A DNA stretch of 64,000 nucleotides from Mycoplasmataceae bacterium (lineage in GTDB: Bacteria > Bacillota_I > Bacilli_A > Mycoplasmatales > Mycoplasmoidaceae): NCBI GenBank assembly GCA_031255095.1, contig JAIRTE010000024.1, positions 1 through 64,000 on the forward strand, written 5' to 3'. A program made the translations under genes and the position numbers. The notes beneath the pieces are model-generated. The model ran no database searches, was not told the DNA's origin, and saw nothing but the letters and a program-made list of their open reading frames with translations. Shown here in pieces: positions 21,585-32,264 of this stretch; the stretch's first letter is position 1; the number at the start of each line of letters is the position of its first letter.

Positions 21585-23431
21585 TGTCGTGCAATACTTC
21601 TATTGCATCATAGTTAGTATCATTAAATTTGCCTACATTTGTTTCTATTTCATTAATTTCATCATTTGAAAAACCGAAATATTCATATATTTTTTTATCA
21701 TCTCATTCTTTTTTAAAATCAATGAGTGGTATTAAATTAAAATTTTTTTTAGATACATTCATTCCACTCCAATATACGGAAAATAAATAACGTCATAATT
21801 TTGTCTTAATAAAACTTAAACAATTATTATTCTCCTCTAATGTTTCAAATTTTCCAATTGATAAAAAAGTCTCACTACATATTTCAAATGGTTTAGCAAC
21901 TATTATTTTGGGCATCGAAGAATATGGTGGTTTAAAAGTGAATGCTTTTGAGAAGAATAATTTGTAATTATCTTTATTTTCCATAATGTCTGTTTTAATA
22001 TGTCATTTAGAAATGTATTTTTCTATTCTCTTTGCTCCACCTTTGTTTCCAAAAACTCCAAAAATCTTATAGTCTATTTCATTTTTAAAATCATGAACAT
22101 TGTACTTATTAGTTTTATCGTTGAAGATGTCTGCACAAAAACCGTATGGTTTTCGTGCAGACACGATTGATGAAAAAATTGGTAAATTTTTAGCACCAAT
22201 TTTTTCTAGTATTTTCATAGCATTTGCATTTCTAATGAAAATTTCATACTTTTCATTATTTAATTCTCGGTCGCATTCAAAAATATTTGTTTTATTTTTC
22301 ACTCATGTATATTTACATTTATTATTTCAATTTTTTTGCCATGTCACTATATTGATACCACCAGAAATATTTGCTGAAGGAAATATTTCTTTAGCATTTT
22401 CTCAAATCGTTAAATTACAAATATCTTTTTGTTCTAAAATAAACTTTCTAAATTCATCAAGACCTCTTCCACCAGAAGTTCACTTTGCAGGGAAAATTAA
22501 TGATATTTTATTAGAGAGAGAGAGAGAGATTGAAAAATTTATCATACAATGGAATTGCTTGATCAGCATTTGGACCTTCACCAACTATTTTCTGATATGG
22601 TGGGTTAGAAATGCAGTAATCAAACTTAAAACCCTTATCAAAATGAAATTTTTCTATTATTTCTTTTGCAACTTTATCATATTTATTTTGATTTTTAAAT
22701 GCTTCCATAGCTTCGAAATTATTATTAAGTGTATTATAACCATTGATTGTAAATACTCAATGATTATAGGGTATTATGTCATATATAGGTTGTTCTATAT
22801 ATTCATCAGAAAACAAAGTTTCTTGCTTTACTGGATTTAAAATGCTGCTGAATTTTTTTACAAGTCTAATAATATTGTCATTTTTCCTAAAATACAATAC
22901 AAAATTAAAGTCAGTGTTTTTACTAATAAAATCTCCATGTAATGTATTTAAAAGCAAAATAATATTGACTGCATTTGCATAATGTTCAGGAATAGATTTA
23001 GTTTTTGTATATTTTTTATACAAAGATAAAATAAATTTGTAACATCGTTCTTTGATTCGTTCTATATTTTGATAGTCTATGTCGTTTAAGTACATTGAAC
23101 CTAAAGCTAGTAATGTTCTAATTTCATATTCTTTAATGAAATTTGCATTTTTTAAAATTAAATTTTCTTTTTTCATTTCTGAAATTACTTTTTTAAATTT
23201 GTAATTTATTATTTCAACTGCAAAATTGCCATGACCACTTGCTGGTTCTAAAATTGTTGCATTACTTTTAACTTTATCAATGTTTAAAAATTTAAGCATT
23301 TTTTCGACAACAACTTTGGGGGTGAAAATTTCTCCTAAACTTGCACCTCTACCAATATCAGGAACAAATTCTAATCCATCAGAAAATTTTTTATATATCT
23401 CTTCTTTGCAAAATGGTTTGTAAGCTTTCAT
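21574..23431 (-). CDS. Eco57I-like N6-adenine DNA methyltransferase, frame broken at a GA tract
   Basis: The proximal frame from ATG 23431 encodes SAM motif I (ILEPASGHGNFAVEI, about residues 55-69) and catalytic motif IV SNPPYQ near 272. It then runs into a (GA)8 tract and stops at 22511. The family sequence resumes in the next frame (KISLIFPAKWTSGGRG) and continues to TAA 21574-21576 with a recognition-type domain (GVFGNKGGAKRIEKYI). The two parts together make about 618 residues. Gain of one GA unit or loss of two would restore a single frame. As sequenced the gene is off, or the assembly has the wrong tract length. Confidence 0.8.
22513..22529. repeat. (AG)8 tract within the methyltransferase gene
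   Basis: Eight AG units plus one A lie exactly where the methyltransferase frame breaks. On the coding strand they encode a Leu-Ser repeat. Upstream coding is in the phase of 22511 and downstream coding in the phase of 22501. A tract of 9 or 6 units would join them. This is a typical contingency-locus arrangement. Confidence 0.85.
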
Positions 23432-23466
23432 ATCTTTAAATTATAAATAACTGTTTAAACAGCTAA

Positions 23467-24396
23467 TTAATATTTAGAAGGTTCAACAAAGTCTCAATTA
23501 GTAAAAACTGGCGTTCTTTTTTGTAAATCTAACAATAATGTTTTAGATGTTATACCACCAACATGAGAAATAATAGTTCCACGATTTGCAATGCCAGAAA
23601 ATACTTCTGTTCATTGATTTCTATTAACTGGAATACTTTGTCCATATTCATCCATATTAGCAGGAGAATTATAAAAATCAAGCACTGCAAGTTTTTTACA
23701 AGATACAAAAGTTCCCATTTCGATTCTTGTAACATTATTATGAATAACTAATTTATTGATAAGAGAACCACTAAAGTTTGCTGTTGTTCATAATGTTGGA
23801 GTTCCACCTGGAATTTCTATATTACCAAAAGCCAGACCACCAGCAACAACATCAGTTTGTAAAAAATGGAAATTACCATCATGTTGTTTTCCATTAGGTA
23901 AATGTGATTTGATTACAACTCTAGCATCTGGACCTAAATTGTCAACAAAAATAAAATTTGGGTTATTATTTAAGTTCACACCATCTAAATTAGTATTACA
24001 AAATGCAAAATCGCCAATATTATTAAATTTTTCACTTGAAGGTAATGTCAAAATACCAGTGATGTTGGTGTTTTGGAAAGCTCCAGCATCAATTTCAGTA
24101 ACTGGTAACTTAATTCTTTCTGGTTTTCCAAATTGATCAATTCTTGTTGGACTAGGAACTTCTATTTCATTTGGAATAATTAAATTTCTTGCCTTAAAAG
24201 TTCTTTTATCCACTGGTCCATTAACACAAAGTTCAGTTTCTTCTTCATTAATTGTATAGTTAATTTTACCATGGATGACACCATATTTATCAGGTTGTTC
24301 TGAACAAGAAGTCAAAGTTGTTGCTATAACAGCAGAAGAAGCAAAGACACCTAATCCTAAAAATATAGAAAGAAATAACTTTTTTTTGAACATCAT
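23467..24396 (-). CDS. BspA-like LRR lipoprotein, 309 aa
   Basis: The N-terminus is a lipoprotein signal (LGLGVFASSAVIATTLTSC) with the acylated Cys near residue 31. A single copy of a roughly 250-residue unit follows: an opening GVIHGKINYT strand, FKARNLIIPNEIEVP, LRR_5 repeats (VTEIDAGAFQNTNITGILTL), then DARVVIKSH and VVAGGLAFGNIEIP. The same unit is repeated in the 1045-residue protein at 53387. Surface adhesin-like proteins of this type bind host or microbial partners in other species. Two TGA-Trp codons are read. Confidence 0.8.
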
Positions 24397-24443
24397 CTGC
24401 TGCTATAGTGCTTCCCCTCTATTATACCTTAAAATTTATCTAT

Positions 24444-24472
24444 TTATAAAATATTTAAAAAATATTTTATAA
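24444..24472 (-). terminator. 12-bp AT hairpin downstream of the lipoprotein at 24480
   Basis: TTATAAAATATT at 24444-24455 is perfectly complementary to AATATTTTATAA at 24461-24472, with a five-base loop. It lies just after the 24480 gene and before the promoter of the 24396 gene. The stem is AT-only, so termination strength is uncertain. Confidence 0.45.
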
Positions 24473-24479
24473 AATAAAA

Positions 24480-25301
24480 TTAATTTATATTAATTGATGT
24501 AGATAATATAAAAAAAGATTTAAATGCAATGTGATATTCATAACTGTTTGCTAATTTCAAAATTGTTTGTTTTCTATGTAATAAAGTATTTTGACAAACC
24601 AAATCTTTATTTGTATTAACAATTGGGTTGTAATTAAAATCTCTTTCATTTAAAAATACTGGTACAGAATAATCCAAAGATAAAACGTCATTACCATTTA
24701 AAATATTAAAATTGAAATCATAGTCAATATATTGACTATCTAAAAATAATTTAATACCATTATTTTTAAATTTGAACACTATTTCAGTAGCATCAATTAC
24801 ATTTGCAGCAGATGCAGAACCTGTAATTGCGCCTATTCCTAATCTTTGAGAAAAAAGATCATAAATATTAGTACGTTCAATAATATGACATGCTTTTGTA
24901 GCAGTAATATCTAATTCCACGTAATTAGCATCATTTGAGAAGATGAATTGTCCAACATTTGCTTCTTGCCACTCATCACCTTCAACATTTAAATATGGTT
25001 CAATTGTTGCTAAAAAAATATTTGCAACATTTTTAGTTGTTAATAACTTATTAGCACCTGTTGGTGTTAAATGATAATCATCAGAAATATTTTCAACATC
25101 AAATTCATCAAGTGTCAAATGTGATTGATTACTAGCTAAATATTTTTCAATAGAGCTTTTAAGTGGGATTGCATAGTCATTATGAAAAACTACAGTGCTA
25201 TTATTATTTGGAGCTTGTGAACAAGAACTTAAGCCAAAAATTGCTGTTGTTGTAGCAATTATTCCTAAAAATGGTAATAAAAATTTGTATTGTTTCCTCA
25301 T
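24480..25301 (-). CDS. hypothetical lipoprotein, 273 aa
   Basis: The signal sequence MRKQYKFLLPFLGIIATTTA leads to lipobox GLSSC, with Cys at about residue 27. The mature part is acidic with no repeats. It includes SSIEKYLASNQSHLTLDEFD and several beta-strand-like stretches (YVELDITATKACHII). I recognise no domain. It is in line with, but separated from, RNase J upstream and the BspA-like lipoprotein downstream. A membrane-anchored surface protein is the safe description. Confidence 0.75.
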   Translation of the reverse strand: MRKQYKFLLPFLGIIATTTAIFGLSSCSQAPNNNSTVVFHNDYAIPLKSSIEKYLASNQSHLTLDEFDVENISDDYHLTPTGANKLLTTKNVANIFLATIEPYLNVEGDEWQEANVGQFIFSNDANYVELDITATKACHIIERTNIYDLFSQRLGIGAITGSASAANVIDATEIVFKFKNNGIKLFLDSQYIDYDFNFNILNGNDVLSLDYSVPVFLNERDFNYNPIVNTNKDLVCQNTLLHRKQTILKLANSYEYHIAFKSFFILSTSININ

Positions 25302-25343
25302 GAACTATTTCTCTGCTATTATATATAAATATTACAAAAATAT

Positions 25344-27032
25344 TTAAATACTAAAAACAGTTGTGTTAATTCATGGTCTTTTTTTAAATGTTTCTCACAC
25401 ATAATTTCAAACAACATTTTTAACCAAATTACTAAAATAATCATTATTAATATTTAAAGATGGATTAGAAGAAACTTCTTTATCAAAAGTTGCAACAATT
25501 TCCTTTGACATTTTCTCTACTAGAGGGATAGAAGTTTTTACATAAAAAGAACCTCTAATTGCAAAAACTGGAAAATTAATAATTTTTTTAGTTTCTTTGT
25601 TATAAATCAATGTTACACCACAGATACCATCAGTTGACAAAACCTTTCTATATTTTAGAATATCTGTAGAATCATTGATAGTTTTACCATCAATGTATAC
25701 TTCGAAAGTTGGAATAATTTCGTTTGTAACTTTAGCGACATGGTTTAATAATTCTACAACTTGACCATTTGTAACAATTAAAATATTATTTTGTGCTTGC
25801 CCCATGCTAACAGCAGTCTTTTCAAATGCATGTTGCATTTTAATCTCTCCATGCACTGGTAATAAATATTTAGGATTAATTAAACTTACCATTAGTTGTT
25901 GTTCTTGTTGTGTAGCATGTCCAGATGCATGTGTTGGGTGTTTAGAAGAATTAATAATAATTTTTGCACGTGTTTTATGTAATTTGTTAATTAAATTTTC
26001 AACATTTTTGTAATTACCAACAATTGGAGAAGAAGAAAATACAACTGTATCAGCTGGTTTAAAAGCAAAATATTTGTTTGTACCATTAACTATTTGGTTT
26101 AATGCAGCTAATTCTTCACCTTGTGAACCTGTCATTAAAACAAATATTTTATCTTCGGGTATATTATGGATAGAATCCAAATCTTCAACAAAATCTGTTT
26201 TTTCAACATTAACATATTTGATTTCCATTGAAGCATTAATGTTATTAATCATACTTCTGCCTAATAAAACTATTTTTCTATTATTTTTAACTGCAATTTC
26301 TAATAATTCATTTGCTCTAGAAATATTAGATGCAAACAATGAAACAAAAACTCTTCCTTTAGCATTTTTAACAATTCTACCAATTTCAGCAACAACATTA
26401 ACTTCAGAAGGAGAAAAACCTTTTCTTTCAGAATTTGTTGTTTCAGTTAATAATAAATCAATGTTTTTTTGTCCTAATTGAGCAATTTTAGTAATATCAG
26501 TTTTATCAGAAACTGCTTCAAAATCAAATCTATAATCTCCTGTAAGCATTATTTTACCATTAACAGTTTCAAAATAGATACCAAATCCATCAGGTGTTGA
26601 GTGACAAACTCTAAAAACTTCTACTTTAAAGTTTTTTGTTTGAAATGTTCAATTATCATCAAACATTTCAAAAACTGGTGTATTTTTAACAGCATCTGGG
26701 AATTGTGATATTTTATTTTTAACAATTACAGTAGTGTACTTAGCAGTGTAAATCTTTAAATTTGGAATTGCGGCAACTAAGTAAGGTATACCACCAATGT
26801 GGTCATCATGAGCATGAGTAATAAATAAACCTTTAATTTTGCTTTTATTGGCAATTAAATAATCAAATGGAACAATAATACCACTAACACCAGGCATTGT
26901 TTCATCACAAAATTTTACACCACAATCAGTGATAAAAATTTCATCATCATGTTCAACAATGTAACAGTTTTTACCAATTTCACCAATTCCACCTAACGCA
27001 AAAATTCGTGTTGGTGTAGCGTTTATACTCAT
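25344..27032 (-). CDS. rnj: ribonuclease J
   Basis: A 562-residue metallo-beta-lactamase/beta-CASP ribonuclease with endo- and 5'-exonuclease activity in mRNA decay and rRNA processing. The zinc motif HAHDDHIGG is at residues 73-81, CHSTPDGFG marks motif 3, LTGDYRFD motif 4, and MTGSQGEELAAL the beta-CASP motif A. SKHPTHASGHATQQEQ and LLPVHGE are motifs B and C. Length and order are normal. The C-terminal end reads through three TGA-Trp codons. Confidence 0.95.
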
Positions 27033-27157
27033 ATAAAAATAATTAAGTTAGTTAGTAATATTATATATTAATATATAAATTATGAACATTACGGAACATT
27101 TTTTGTATAAAATTATTCTCGCTTTTTCAATTAAAGAGTGTAGTTTTTATTAATGGC

Positions 27158-27178
27158 TTTTTTGATTCGATCAAAAAA
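27158..27178. terminator. short inverted repeat after the 389-aa coiled-coil gene
   Basis: TTTTTTGAT (27158-27166) and ATCAAAAAA (27170-27178) are perfectly complementary around a three-base loop. It lies just downstream of the minus-strand gene ending at 27195 and before the RNase J promoter. It could terminate transcription weakly in either direction. AT-richness makes chance occurrence possible. Confidence 0.4.
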
Positions 27179-27194
27179 ATAATGTACATAGAAT

Positions 27195-28364
27195 TTAAAG
27201 ATCCTTTTCAGTTTCTGTTTGAGTAATTTTGCCATTAGGGCATGGTAAATCATCTTTGTAATCCATTAATTGCCCAGCAAGAGCATCAATCTGCGTGTTT
27301 GTGGCTTGTGTTTCATTTAAAAATTCTGTTGATGGATCATTATCAGCTTTAAAAATGCTTATTAATCAATTAAGAGCTTTATCAACTTTTGCAATGATTT
27401 TAGAATTTTTTGGGTAGTGTAGTAGAAGAGGTTTTTCATCCCCAATGGTATCATTGGCATTTATTACACCATAATTATTTACAGGGGCGACTATTTTGTC
27501 AGACTTTGGTTTTTCATTTATAATTTCTTGACTTATACATGGAAAATATGGATGCGATATGACAAATTTCTGCATATTTTCTAAATATTGATTGTATTGT
27601 TTTACAGCTTTCTTATATATACCTTCAGTAATTTCACTAAGGATATTAACACAAACAGAATTTTGCAATGATTTTCCTTCATTAATACCATCTTCAAGAG
27701 CACTCACTTCATATGTAGTAGTTTTTTCATTAACTACATGGGCAATACCATTAATTTTTTTAACATATGTGGCAAGTTCTTTAATTTCTTGTTCCATTCG
27801 ATACTTTTTCCCATGAAAATTATGTGCTAATTGGACAACATTTTCTTGTAGTTCAGAAGATTTTTCCAATATATTATTTTGTTTTTCGCATAATTTAGAA
27901 ATTTGATTATTTATTTTTTTGTATTTCCATTTATTGAAAAATTTGTAAAGGCCACCTTTATTTCAGTTAATCTTTCCTTGCTCATTCTCCAATGATTCCA
28001 TTTTGATAGCATTTTTTTGATAGGGTATTCAAACATTCTCTCATTTTGGAACAAGTTCATTGCATAATTCCATTTCATCTTCTAAAATTTGATATGTTTG
28101 AAAATATTTTTGTGTAACTAAAGAAGCTATTTGCATTGTAAAAGTTTGCAATTTTAGATGATCATTTCCGAAATGATGATCGAGTCAAAGAGCTAAATCT
28201 GTTTCAGCATTAGATTTTAGTATTGCTATATCAGCAGTTTCATCATATTCACCACTAAAAAATGATTGTGCTTGCGGACTTATTTTATTCATTAATGAGA
28301 TAATATCATCCTTAGGCATTCAAAAATATGATAGATTAATTGTTGCAAATAATGGTTTAGACAT
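27195..28364 (-). CDS. coiled-coil hypothetical protein, 389 aa
   Basis: Preceded by AAGGAGAT eight bases before ATG, one of the best ribosome-binding sites in the window. No signal peptide or membrane segment is seen. Central residues about 150-230 form a coiled coil (INNQISKLCEKQNNILEKSS, ELQENVVQLAHNF). The N-terminal part is helical (SAWLDHH-like stretch LALWLDHHFGNDHLKL). The C-terminal part is less structured. I recognise no family. Its long helices suggest a cytoskeletal or scaffold role, or a toxin-like secreted effector, with no evidence to choose. Confidence 0.75.
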
Positions 28365-28481
28365 TATTTATTATCTCCTTTCATTTAAAACATAAAATTG
28401 TTTTCATAACAATGCTCTTATAAGGATTTCAATTAAAAATATTAATTAAATAAATGTCTATATTTTCATGTATAATTAAGA

Positions 28482-30122
28482 TTATTCAATAAACTCAATT
28501 TTATTTTTTTCTTGAATGATTAACATCATTTTTTCATTAAAGTATTTTTTGATTGGAATGTCAAAAGAATTAAACCAACTCTTTGAAATTTTGATGGTGT
28601 AGTTTTCTAAAGAGTATATTAATGATAAATTTAACAAATTTATATCTGCTGGATTATTAAAATCTATTTTGTATTTCTTTCACATTTTTAATACTAATGT
28701 ATTTGCGTTGTTTTTTATATATTCTTTGCTAAAATTAGTATTTTGATCAAATACAATGACTAATTTAGCTTCATCATTGTTGATTTCTATCATTGTTTTA
28801 TACATTTCATTATATCGATCAAATTCGATTTTTTTATTTATGAAATTTAATGTTTGACGAATATTACTTTCAAAAATTTCAAAGATCATAAAAATATAAA
28901 TTAAATTTGGGATTGAAAAATCATCCTTATTAATTAAATATACTGAAAGTATTATTAAAATCATATTAATAATTCTTGTCCCTATATGACCAAAAAAATT
29001 AATATTGTTTTCATAACTAAATTTAAAATTTGTTAAAGAATTTATTTCGCTTAAGTTTTCCTTCATTTTGTTAATTGTTAATGCAGTTTCAATACTATTG
29101 TTTTTATTATTAATAAAATCATTAGTAAGAGAAATATTCTTGAAATCTAAATTAATAATTTTAGTATTTACTTTCTTTTTCATTTTAAAATCATATATAA
29201 AGATTAAACCATTAGTAATGATTATTAATAAAGCAATTAAAATAAAAAGTGGATTGTAAGCAGCAATAATAATAAATGTTGTTAACATAAAAATGTTAGA
29301 TGTAATAAACATTGGTATTGCAGTAGTGTGAAATTCACTAATTGATGAACATATGTTGTTTAACATATAAAATTGTTCATTGTTAATTTTTTGATAAAAA
29401 TCACTATTTTTATTACCTAAAACTGTTAATAATCTATAACTTAAAATATTAAAAGATTTCATTCTTTTACGATTGTAGAAAATATTTGCAAAATATTGTC
29501 CACCAATTTCTAGCAAATATACCAATACAAAAGCTAAGGAAAGAATAATGATATTTTTAAAATCATTTTGTGGTAAAAAATCATTTAAAACAATTGCAAA
29601 ATATTTTGCACTAACAATTGATAATATTGCAATAATTGAATTGACTACAATACAAACTGCCACATATTTGATATCAATATTTTGTCATCACTTTGATTTT
29701 TTAAAATCAATTTCAGCAATATTTTTTTCTTTTTCTACTAAAATAAGAACACCCATTCATTTTTTATTTAATTCATCATAGCTTAGTGTGTATTCACCTT
29801 TAGCTGAATCATAAATTTTTACATTATCTTTGTGTCTTTTACAAATTACATAGTGCAAACCTTCTTTTTCTTTAAGTAATATTGTTAAAAAATTTTCAGA
29901 ATTAAAATTTTTAAATTCTTCAAAGCTACATTTATATGAAGAGGCTAATAAATTATTTTCTGAACATAAATATTCAAATTCGGCAATACTAATACCAGTT
30001 TCATTAAATTTTACTTTCTTTAGCAAATCAATTTTACAATCTTTATGATAATAATGTAATAAATAGGAATTTATTACACATATTCCACATTCTTTTGTAC
30101 CAATTTGTTCTGTTATTTCCAC
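28482..30122 (-). CDS. C39-peptidase ABC transporter subunit lacking an ATPase domain
   Basis: Start is GTG 30122. The N-terminal 120 residues are a C39 cysteine peptidase: catalytic Cys12 in GTKECGICVINSY, His near residue 90 in GLHYVICKR, and Asp near 105 in IYDSAKGEY. Six hydrophobic helices of an ABC type-1 exporter follow (residues about 150-420). The expected nucleotide-binding domain with Walker A, LSGGQ and Walker B is absent: only about 120 residues follow the membrane part, with none of those motifs. The protein is 546 residues, against roughly 700 for complete transporters. It would need a separate ATPase partner or work as a peptidase alone. Confidence 0.8.
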
Positions 30123-30140
30123 TTCTAAATATTATAATTT

Positions 30141-30146
30141 TATAAT
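30141..30146 (+). promoter_or_regulatory. -10 box TATAAT for the ABC-F gene
   Basis: TATAAT ends six bases before the ATG at 30153. The overlapping AT-rich sequence also serves the divergent C39 gene, whose GTG is at 30122. No Shine-Dalgarno site precedes either start. Confidence 0.5.
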
Positions 30147-30152
30147 TATAAT

Positions 30153-31682
30153 ATGGCTATTCTAGAAGTAAAAGATTTAACATATATTATTGGCACAAAA
30201 ACATTATATGAAAATGCCTCTTTTGACCTGAATAGAACTGATCACATGGGTATTGTTGGTCAGAATGGTGTAGGTAAGTCTACTTTAATAAATATTATTA
30301 TTAGTAAAGTAGAACAAAACTCAGGTACTATTAAATGACAAAAAGGTATTAAAATGGGCTATTTAGATCAGCATGCGGAAATAGATGGTGAATTAACAGT
30401 TTTTGAATTTTTGAAAACAGCTTTCAAATCACTTTTTGAAGCTGAACAAGCATTAAATGATTTATATTTAAGAATTTGCGAAGAACAAAGTGATGAATTA
30501 AATGATCAAATTGAACAATTGCAAAACCGTTTGATGTTTTCAGGTTTTTATGACATTGATAACCAAATAATGAAAGTAGCTTCTGGTTTAGGTGTTACAG
30601 CCATTGGTGTTGATAAATTATTAAAGAATTTATCAGGAGGTCAGAGAGCTAAAGTAATTTTAACAAAATTACTTTTAGAAAGTCCTGATATTCTAATTAT
30701 GGACGAACCAACAAACTTTTTAGATGTTGAACATATTGATTGGTTAAAAAAGTATCTACATGATTATGAAGGTGCTTTTATTGTGATTTCCCATGATTTT
30801 GATTTTTTAGATTACATTACAAATTGTGTAATTGATATTGAATTTCAAAAAATCAAAAAATATAGTGGTAGTTTTAGCCAATTTGAAAAACAAAAACAAT
30901 TAGATAAAGAATTACAACAAAAAGCATATGAAAAACAGCAAAAAGAAATCCAACACTTACAATCATTTATTGATCGTTTTAGTGCTGGTACTAGAGCTAC
31001 TATGGCTCAAAGTAGACAAAAAGTTTTGGATAAAATGGAAATTATTGAACCACCTAAGTCATTACAAAAACCTAATTTTAACTTTAATTCTATTCCTTTA
31101 GGTAGTAATAAAGAAATGTTAATTGTTAATAACCTAACAGTAGGTTATGATAAACCATTGCTTAAAAACATTAGTTTTAAGCTTAATAGCGGGGAGAAAT
31201 TAGTTATTACTGGTTTTAATGGTATTGGTAAATCAACATTAATTAAAACAATCATTGGTAAAATCCCGGCATTGTCTGGTGATTTTGAATTTGAATACCA
31301 TGTACAATGAGGTTATTTTGAACAAGAACTACATTGAGAAGACCCAAAATTAAAGCCATTTGAAATTTTAGGTGCTATTTATCCTGACATGGAAGATAAA
31401 GAAGTATTTGGTAAATTAGCTCTTTGTGGAGTTAAAGGTAAAATGTGTACACAACCTATATCTTCTTTATCAGGTGGTGAACAATGTAAGGTTAAACTAT
31501 GTATATTAATGTTGGAAAAAACCAATTTATTAATATTAGATGAACCAACAAACCATTTAGATCAAGAAGCTAAAGAAGTATTAAAGAAAAATTTAATTGA
31601 TTGAAAAGGTGGTATTTTAATGATTTCCCATGATAAAGAATTTTATGATGGATGAATTAACAGAGTTATTTCAGTTAAATAA
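30153..31682 (+). CDS. ABC-F family ATPase (translation factor type)
   Basis: Two ABC domains in one 509-residue chain with no membrane segment. The first has Walker A GQNGVGKST (36-44), signature LSGGQ and Walker B ILIMDEPTNFLD. A charged linker (QQKAYEKQQKEIQHLQSFID) follows. The second domain has GFNGIGKST, LSGGEQ and ILDEPTNHLD. These are the marks of ABC-F proteins, which act on ribosomes rather than as transporters. Which subfamily (EttA, YbiT/YkpA-like) cannot be decided by eye. TGA-Trp codons interrupt it three times or more. Confidence 0.93.
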
Positions 31683-31698
31683 TTTATAAGGCTGTTGT

Positions 31699-32262
31699 TT
31701 AACCTTTTACTCTAACACTCTTAACTTTAAATTTGTTTTCTTTAATTTTAGGTTTAATGATATCATTGCATGAGCATGCACTTGCTATGCTTAAACACAT
31801 AGTTATACCATAGTTAATTCATACATATAGTCCAAATATAGTAACTTGGTAATATTCACCATAGGCATTACCTTCTTCAGGGTAATCTGCATTATAAATT
31901 ACAGGTAAAAATTCTTCATTATTAGTGGCCATACCATATCAACATAAAATAATACATATTGAAATAAATACAAAAATGATTGAATTTAATACTATTCCTA
32001 CAACATTTTTCCTAACAAAAATATCTAGGAATAATAAAAAACCTGAAAAGAAAATCATTGAACAAGCTAATATTTGGATTGTTAATCCAAAAGGTGAAAT
32101 AGTTTTAGCAGCTGTTAGAAAATTAAGAAATTTAAAACCTGGTTGACCAAAGTGTTGTTGTTGAATGTAAAGAAAAATAATAAATATTAAAGCAATTGCA
32201 ATGTTTAAAACATTGAATATTATGCACAGTGCTTTACTTTTTTCACGAAAAAAATTCATCAT
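31699..32262 (-). CDS. small four-helix membrane protein, 187 aa
   Basis: Hydrophobic segments include ALCIIFNVLNIAIALIFIIF, GLTIQILACSMIFFSGFLLF, NVVGIVLNSIIFVFISICII, and a last one around VTIFGLYVWINYGITMCLS. The tail is basic (KENKFKVKSVRVKG). The topology resembles small claudin-like or MARVEL-like proteins, but no signature is recognised. The gene starts two bases after the giant surface protein stop, so it is probably cotranscribed with it. Confidence 0.75.
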
Positions 32263-32264
32263 AA

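Noticed and set aside
23451-23462. Palindrome CTGTTTAAACAG between the methyltransferase and the BspA-like lipoprotein
   Set aside because: A short 12-base palindrome in AT-rich DNA with no T-run; not enough to call a terminator or operator.
27033-27194. Possible riboswitch in the RNase J leader
   Set aside because: Only AT-rich runs and one short hairpin; no conserved aptamer elements seen.
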